This document shows, piece after piece, positions 6,558-10,408 of a stretch of 10,408 nt of DNA. Position 1 is the first letter of the stretch. Each line of letters opens with the position of its first letter. The DNA lies in assembly GCA_017457555.1 (NCBI GenBank), contig JAFTHG010000152.1, positions 1 to 10,408 on the forward strand, read 5' to 3'. Source of the stretch: Kiritimatiellia bacterium (GTDB lineage Bacteria > Verrucomicrobiota > Kiritimatiellia > RFP12 > DVOR01). A program made the translations under genes and the position numbers. The notes under the pieces are model-generated. The model had not been told where the DNA came from and ran no database searches. It saw only the letters and a list, made by a program, of their open reading frames with translations.

Positions 6558-8006
6558 ATGGCAAATGTCAAATTTTTAAGCGGCAAAAAACTTCCCCTTG
6601 AGATGCATAAAGTACGTATTGTGCAAAAATTGTATCTGCCGCCGGTTGAGAAGCGTTGTGAATTGATGCGTGAAGCTGGCAACAACACCTTCTTACTTCA
6701 GAATAAAGATGTTTTCATGGATATGCTGACCGACTCCGGTGTGAATGCGATGAGCGATTTGCAGCAGTCAGCAATGCTCCGCGCCGACGATGCTTATGCA
6801 GGCTCGGAAACTTATAACCGCATGACCGCCAAGGTGCGTGAAATCTTCGGTATGGATTACTTCCTGCCGGTGCACCAGGGCCGTGCCGCCGAAAATATTT
6901 TGGCAACGGCATTGGTTAAGCCCGGTGATGTGGTGCCGATGAACTTCCACTTTACCACGACCAAGGCGCATATCACTCGTATGGGCGGCCGTGTGGAAGA
7001 ATTGATTATTGCCGAGGGGCTGGAACCTGTCAACGATTGCCCCTTCAAGGGCAACTTTGATTTGACTCGTCTGGAAGCCCTGATTCAGGAAGTTACACCC
7101 GAAAAGATTCCCTTTGTGCGTATTGAAGCCGGCACCAACCTTGTTGGTGGTCAGCCCTTGTCGCTGGAAAATATGCGCGGTGTTTCGGCCATCTGTAAGA
7201 AATATGGCATTCGTCTGGTCTTGGACGCATCGTTGTTGCAGGACAATCTCTATTTCATTAAGGCGCGTGAAGCGGCTTGTCAGCAGATGACGATCCGTGA
7301 AATCACCGCAAAAATCGCCTCGTTGATGGATATCATCTACTTCTCTGCCCGTAAACTCGGCTTCGCGCGTGGCGGCGGCATCTCCATTCGAGAGAAGGCA
7401 GTTGAACAGATGATGAAGGAATTCATTCCGTTGTACGAGGGCTTCTTGACCTATGGCGGTATGTCGGTACGCGAAATGGAAGCTATCGTGGTGGGTCTGG
7501 ATGAGTCGATGGATGAAGACATCATCTCGCAGGGTCCGCAGTTTATCGAATATATGGCTTCCGAACTCCACAAACGTGGTGTGCCGGTTGTGTTGCCGGC
7601 TGGTGGCTTGGGCTGCCACATCAACGCTTCGGAATTTGTTTCTCACTTGCCTCACGAACAGTATCCCGCGGGTGCTTTGGCAGCCGCACTCTACATTGCT
7701 GGCGGCATCCGTGGCATGGAGCGCGGTACACTTTCTGAACAGCGTAACGAAGATGGCTCCGAACGTTTTGCCGAACTTGAATTGCTTCGTTTGGCAATGC
7801 CGCGCCGTGTTTACACGCTTTCGCAGGTGGAATACGCTATTGACCGCGTGGAATGGCTCTATAAGAACCGCGAATTGATCGGCGGTTTGAAGTTTGTGGA
7901 AGAGCCCAAGGTGTTGCGTTTCTTCTTCGGTCGTTTGGAACCCATCGGCGATTGGCAGCAGAAGCTCGCCGCAAAGTTCCGCGAAGACTTCGGCGATTCG
8001 CTCTAA
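6558..8006 (+). CDS. Tyrosine phenol-lyase/tryptophanase family PLP enzyme
   Basis: This 482-residue protein belongs to the beta-eliminating lyases that split tyrosine to phenol, or tryptophan to indole, plus pyruvate and ammonia. Against remembered Citrobacter tyrosine phenol-lyase (TPL) it keeps Tyr80 (TPL Tyr71), HQGR at 106-109, Phe132-Thr133 (123-124), Asn194 (185), Asp223 (214), Ser263 and the PLP Lys266 (254, 257), Arg389 in GMERG (381), Arg411 (404) and Phe455-Phe456 (448-449). The Arg389, Thr133 and double-Phe pattern is TPL-like rather than tryptophanase-like. Odd points: Leu226 replaces PLP-contacting Arg217, and the usual KKD around the PLP Lys is RKL. The protein is about 26 residues longer than TPL, at both ends. 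The start at 6558 has GAAGGA at 6545-6550 with a 7-nt spacer; the upstream ATG at 6504 overlaps the promoter. The gene sits alone between terminators with no amino-acid permease visible. Family certain, substrate not. Confidence 0.92.
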   Translation: MANVKFLSGKKLPLEMHKVRIVQKLYLPPVEKRCELMREAGNNTFLLQNKDVFMDMLTDSGVNAMSDLQQSAMLRADDAYAGSETYNRMTAKVREIFGMDYFLPVHQGRAAENILATALVKPGDVVPMNFHFTTTKAHITRMGGRVEELIIAEGLEPVNDCPFKGNFDLTRLEALIQEVTPEKIPFVRIEAGTNLVGGQPLSLENMRGVSAICKKYGIRLVLDASLLQDNLYFIKAREAACQQMTIREITAKIASLMDIIYFSARKLGFARGGGISIREKAVEQMMKEFIPLYEGFLTYGGMSVREMEAIVVGLDESMDEDIISQGPQFIEYMASELHKRGVPVVLPAGGLGCHINASEFVSHLPHEQYPAGALAAALYIAGGIRGMERGTLSEQRNEDGSERFAELELLRLAMPRRVYTLSQVEYAIDRVEWLYKNRELIGGLKFVEEPKVLRFFFGRLEPIGDWQQKLAAKFREDFGDSL

Positions 8007-8021
8007 TGCCTTGTGCGGAAA

Positions 8022-8089
8022 GCCGTTTGTGCTTCAGCGAAACGGCGACCTTGATGATGTGAAGTTTCAGTTCTGACAGAGCGTGTCAG
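8022..8089 (+). other. Two small hairpins in the 3' region of the lyase gene
   Basis: The first pairs GCCGTTT (8022-8028) with AAACGGC (8040-8046) around an 11-nt loop. The second pairs CTGACA (8073-8078) with TGTCAG (8084-8089) around GAGCG. Neither has a T-run. They precede the terminator at 8118 and could protect the 3' end of the lyase message or belong to a leader of the next gene. No ORF is seen in 8007-8172. Confidence 0.4.
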
Positions 8090-8117
8090 CGACAGGACAC
8101 ATCAAAAAAGATTGAAT

Positions 8118-8154
8118 AGACGCGCAGGGTGTGTTGCCCTGCGCGTCTTTTTTT
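8118..8154 (+). terminator. Strong Rho-independent terminator after the lyase gene
   Basis: A perfect 12-bp GC-rich stem, AGACGCGCAGGG with CCCTGCGCGTCT, surrounds a 7-nt loop (TGTGTTG) and is followed by a run of seven T ending at 8154. It lies 111 nt after the lyase stop codon and only 3 nt before the ribosome binding site of the next gene, so it may also act as a leader terminator for that gene. Confidence 0.93.
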
Positions 8155-8157
8155 GTT

Positions 8158-8163
8158 GAGAGG
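8158..8163 (+). promoter_or_regulatory. Ribosome binding site that decides the 8173 start
   Basis: GAGAGG ends 9 nt before the ATG at 8173, a workable spacing, but directly abuts the ATG at 8164, which is too close. This favours 8173 over 8164. The GTG at 8131 lies inside the terminator and is rejected. An ATG at 8182 is a possible but less likely start. Confidence 0.6.
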
Positions 8164-8172
8164 ATGTGGGTG

Positions 8173-8733
8173 ATGAGCGCAATGTTACGTTTATTTGTGA
8201 TGATGGTTGTGTTGGGCTTTGCTCACTTTGCCACAGCGGCCTGCCTTGTGATTGGGCCGAGCCGTGGGGAAGGGGGCACGCTTCAAACGCACACATGTGC
8301 CGGTTTCTGTTTTGGCGCATCGTCAGCCACCGATGATACGGTGGCGTATTATGGTCTCTTGCTGGGGCTGGCCCACGCATCAATGCAGACAAATGACGTC
8401 ATGCGGATGTTTAGAGACGAGCGCTGCGACATCAATGGTTGCTCTGTTCAGCTCCTGTCACAACTCAATGGCGGAGCGTTGCGCGGTTTGTCGCTGACGG
8501 GTCTGGTGGCAGCGCATCAGGAAATGAGCGGTTGGCAACTCTCCGGTCTGGCCAATGATGCCAAAACGGTTCGCGGAGCGCAGACGGCTCTCGGCATAAA
8601 TGTGGCGCAGGACGTGCGCGGTGTGCAGGTGGGCATTCTGAATCTTGCCGATGATCTCAAAGGGGTTCAAATCGGTTTGATTAATGTCAATCGCGCTGGA
8701 TGGGCCTTTCCTTTGATTAACATCAGCTGGTAA
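8173..8733 (+). CDS. Small exported protein with 15-residue GVQIGLxN repeats
   Basis: The 186-residue product has an N-terminal export signal with a hydrophobic stretch at about 5-18, ending AHFATAAC. Cleavage before Cys24 as a lipoprotein is possible, but the lipobox is poor (TAAC). A Cys-containing region follows (Cys24, 42, 46, 85, 90). Residues 103-175 hold about five units of 14-15 residues, each starting near an R-G or K-G pair; the last two are clearest (VRGVQVGILNLADD and LKGVQIGLINVNRA). The protein ends FPLINISW. The regular V-Q-x-G-L/I-x-N pattern with a closing aromatic strand matches what I remember of LA_2272-type surface-repeat proteins, which suggests a repetitive beta structure in the envelope. 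No enzymatic function is implied. The stop codon lies 11 nt before the ABC-F start, so the two are probably co-transcribed. A terminator lies immediately upstream. Confidence 0.8.
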   Translation: MSAMLRLFVMMVVLGFAHFATAACLVIGPSRGEGGTLQTHTCAGFCFGASSATDDTVAYYGLLLGLAHASMQTNDVMRMFRDERCDINGCSVQLLSQLNGGALRGLSLTGLVAAHQEMSGWQLSGLANDAKTVRGAQTALGINVAQDVRGVQVGILNLADDLKGVQIGLINVNRAGWAFPLINISW

Positions 8734-8744
8734 CGGGGCAGAGC

Positions 8745-10408
8745 ATGATTGAATTTCGCGATGTCAGCGTCCGCTACGGACCGGAAGCCCTCTTTGAAAA
8801 TGCCTCTTTTAAGATTAATCCTGGCGAACGTGTCGGGGTGGTGGGGCCTAATGGCTCCGGGAAATCGACCCTTTTCAAATTGATTCTCGGCGATTTGTCG
8901 CCAGATACTGGCGATGTCCTGCACGAGGGTTCGCCCCGGATTGGCTTTGTCCGCCAGCATTTAGAGCCCGATTCGCCCAATCAGACCCTCCTGCAATACT
9001 GCTTGGAGGGCATTCCGGGATTTGAGCAGACAGAGCGTGACATCGCCCGGCTGGAAGAGGCTTTGGCGTCTATGACCGATCCGGTTGAGAAGGAGCGCGC
9101 CTTGAAGGCACTGGGCGAGGCGCACACACGCTTTGAGCAGATGGGCGGTTATTCGCTGGAGGCGCGTGTCAAAGAATCGCTGGGCGGTCTGGGATATGAC
9201 ACCGAAGACTTTGATAAACCCTTTGCGACCTTTTCGGGTGGCTGGCGGATGCGTGCGGAATTATCCCGCGTCCTGGCCTCAAAACCGGGCTTGCTCCTGC
9301 TGGACGAACCCTCCAACTACCTCGATTTGCCCGCAGTAGAGTGGTTGCAACGTTTCCTCAAGGCATTTGAAGGTACCTTGGTGTTGATTTCACACGACCG
9401 TTATCTGCTCCGGGCCATCACGCGTATTACGTTGGAGGTCGATGGCGGCACCGTCACGCGCTACAATGGTCCCTTGGATTACTATTTGGAAGAACGTGAA
9501 TTGCGCTATCGTCAATTGGTGCAAGCCAAGGCCAATCAGGACCGCAAGCGCGAACAGTTGGAACGATTTGTTGAACGGTTCAAGGCCAAAGCCTCCAAGG
9601 CTACTCAGGCACAATCCCGCGAAAAGCAATTGGAAAAGCTGGAAGAAATCCGCCTGCCAGCCCGCAGCCGCACCGCCGGTTATCTCCGGTTACCCTCAGC
9701 TCCCCATGCCGGAGCAGAAATTGTGCGCCTGGAACAGGCCGCCTATGCCTATCCCGATAATCCCAAACCCATCTTCTCCGATGTCGATTTGCGAGTGATG
9801 AATGGCGACAAAATCGCCATCGTCGGCTATAACGGCATGGGTAAAACCACCCTTTTGCGTCTGCTTGCCGGGACACGTCAGCCCACTGCCGGAAAGGCCG
9901 TCTTCGGTTATCACGTGGCTCCCGGCTATCAAAGTCAGGATTTGGCAGAAACCATGAACCCGGAAGAAACCGTTTTTGGGATTGCCAAAGCCGCCGCTGG
10001 AGCCCTGCCGGAAAAGGAATTGCGCAATCGTCTCGGTGGATTTGGCTTTGATGTCAATGACTGCGCCAAACAAGTCAAAGTGCTCTCCGGTGGAGAAAAG
10101 ATTCGTCTGGCCTTTGTACGCATCTTCTTGAATCCGCCCAACTTCCTCCTTCTGGACGAACCCACCACCCACCTTGACCTCGAAGGTCGCGAAACCCTGC
10201 AAAAGGCCGTGCGGGATTACAATGGTACCGTGGTGCTCGTATCGCACGACGTGGAGTTTGTCCGCGGCACAGCAGCCAACATTGTGGAAGTTTCCCGCCG
10301 TGGCATCCGCCGATTCCCCGGAGGTTACGACTACTATTTGGAAAAAATCGCTGCCGAAACCCAACCCGAAGCCGCCCCCGTCACGCCGTCGGAAACCCGC
10401 CTTTCCTC
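8745..10408 (+). CDS. ABC-F family ATPase, C-terminal end cut by the window
   Basis: The frame starting at 8745 is open to the last base: 554 codons with no stop. ABC-F proteins have two nucleotide-binding domains and no membrane part; known members act at the ribosome to relieve stalls or protect against antibiotics. Domain 1 has Walker A GPNGSGKST (34-42), signature FSGGWRMR (163-170), Walker B LLLLDEPSNYLD (183-194) and the SHD switch at 216-218. The charged inter-domain linker at about 250-303 carries the RFKAKASKATQAQSR block seen in YheS/Uup-like members. Domain 2 has Walker A GYNGMGKTT (361-369), signature LSGGEK (447-452), Walker B LLLDEPTTHLD (468-478) and SHD at 500-502. A Pro/Ala/Glu-rich tail begins at about residue 530. 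The GGGG at 8735-8738 is a modest ribosome binding site. A housekeeping YheS/Uup-like role seems likelier than drug resistance, but the exact subfamily cannot be fixed by eye. Confidence 0.95.
   Translation, partial: MIEFRDVSVRYGPEALFENASFKINPGERVGVVGPNGSGKSTLFKLILGDLSPDTGDVLHEGSPRIGFVRQHLEPDSPNQTLLQYCLEGIPGFEQTERDIARLEEALASMTDPVEKERALKALGEAHTRFEQMGGYSLEARVKESLGGLGYDTEDFDKPFATFSGGWRMRAELSRVLASKPGLLLLDEPSNYLDLPAVEWLQRFLKAFEGTLVLISHDRYLLRAITRITLEVDGGTVTRYNGPLDYYLEERELRYRQLVQAKANQDRKREQLERFVERFKAKASKATQAQSREKQLEKLEEIRLPARSRTAGYLRLPSAPHAGAEIVRLEQAAYAYPDNPKPIFSDVDLRVMNGDKIAIVGYNGMGKTTLLRLLAGTRQPTAGKAVFGYHVAPGYQSQDLAETMNPEETVFGIAKAAAGALPEKELRNRLGGFGFDVNDCAKQVKVLSGGEKIRLAFVRIFLNPPNFLLLDEPTTHLDLEGRETLQKAVRDYNGTVVLVSHDVEFVRGTAANIVEVSRRGIRRFPGGYDYYLEKIAAETQPEAAPVTPSETRLS

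Noticed and set aside
6768..7655. 295-codon open frame on the minus strand inside the lyase gene
   Set aside because: It is antisense to a gene with clear family motifs along its whole length. Its translation has no recognisable domain and no good ribosome binding site was noted, so it is best explained by the codon bias of the real gene.
9696..10364. 222-codon minus-strand frame opposite the ABC-F gene
   Set aside because: It lies antisense to the second nucleotide-binding domain with Walker A, signature and Walker B motifs intact on the plus strand; a shadow frame.
8745..10408. ABC-F protein as an antibiotic-resistance factor
   Set aside because: Linker and signature motifs look like housekeeping YheS/Uup-type members and no resistance-gene context is visible; resistance cannot be claimed from this sequence.

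Overview
The window reads as the chromosome of a Gram-negative bacterium. It has Shine-Dalgarno sites, intrinsic terminators with T-runs, proteins with export signals, a housekeeping recA and tsaD, and moderate GC. The mix of a very large secreted DUF3857/transglutaminase protein, a tyrosine phenol-lyase-like enzyme and a short surface-repeat protein would fit the PVC group (Verrucomicrobiota, Lentisphaerota, Kiritimatiellota) or a similar anaerobic lineage. That is an inference from protein style; no marker was searched.

Layout. Bases 1-194 look like the end of a mobile element: two 26-bp direct repeats precede a minus-strand reading frame that starts at 74 and runs off the left edge. From 285 on, everything is on the plus strand. 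The first block (285-6278) holds a 1271-residue exported protein built from two tandem DUF3857-transglutaminase modules, then tsaD, then recA, with gaps of 22 and 47 nt and a strong terminator at 6301-6330. The second unit has a promoter at 6474-6502 and a tyrosine phenol-lyase/tryptophanase family gene (6558-8006), followed by small hairpins and a strong terminator at 8118-8154. The third block is a small exported protein with about five 15-residue repeats (8173-8733) and, 11 nt later, an ABC-F ATPase gene (from 8745) that is still open at the right edge.

How they fit together. TsaD (tRNA t6A modification), RecA (recombination) and the ABC-F protein (ribosome-associated ATPase) are ordinary cytoplasmic functions. 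The two exported proteins are the envelope or periplasmic part. No pathway joins all the genes. I see no CRISPR array, no tRNA or rRNA gene, and no recognisable defence or biosynthetic system.

Most worth a second look: the duplicated transglutaminase protein whose second module lacks the catalytic Cys; the lyase, which keeps the tyrosine phenol-lyase pocket residues but has lost a PLP-contacting Arg; the terminator pressed against the ribosome binding site of the repeat protein; and the mobile-element end at the left edge.
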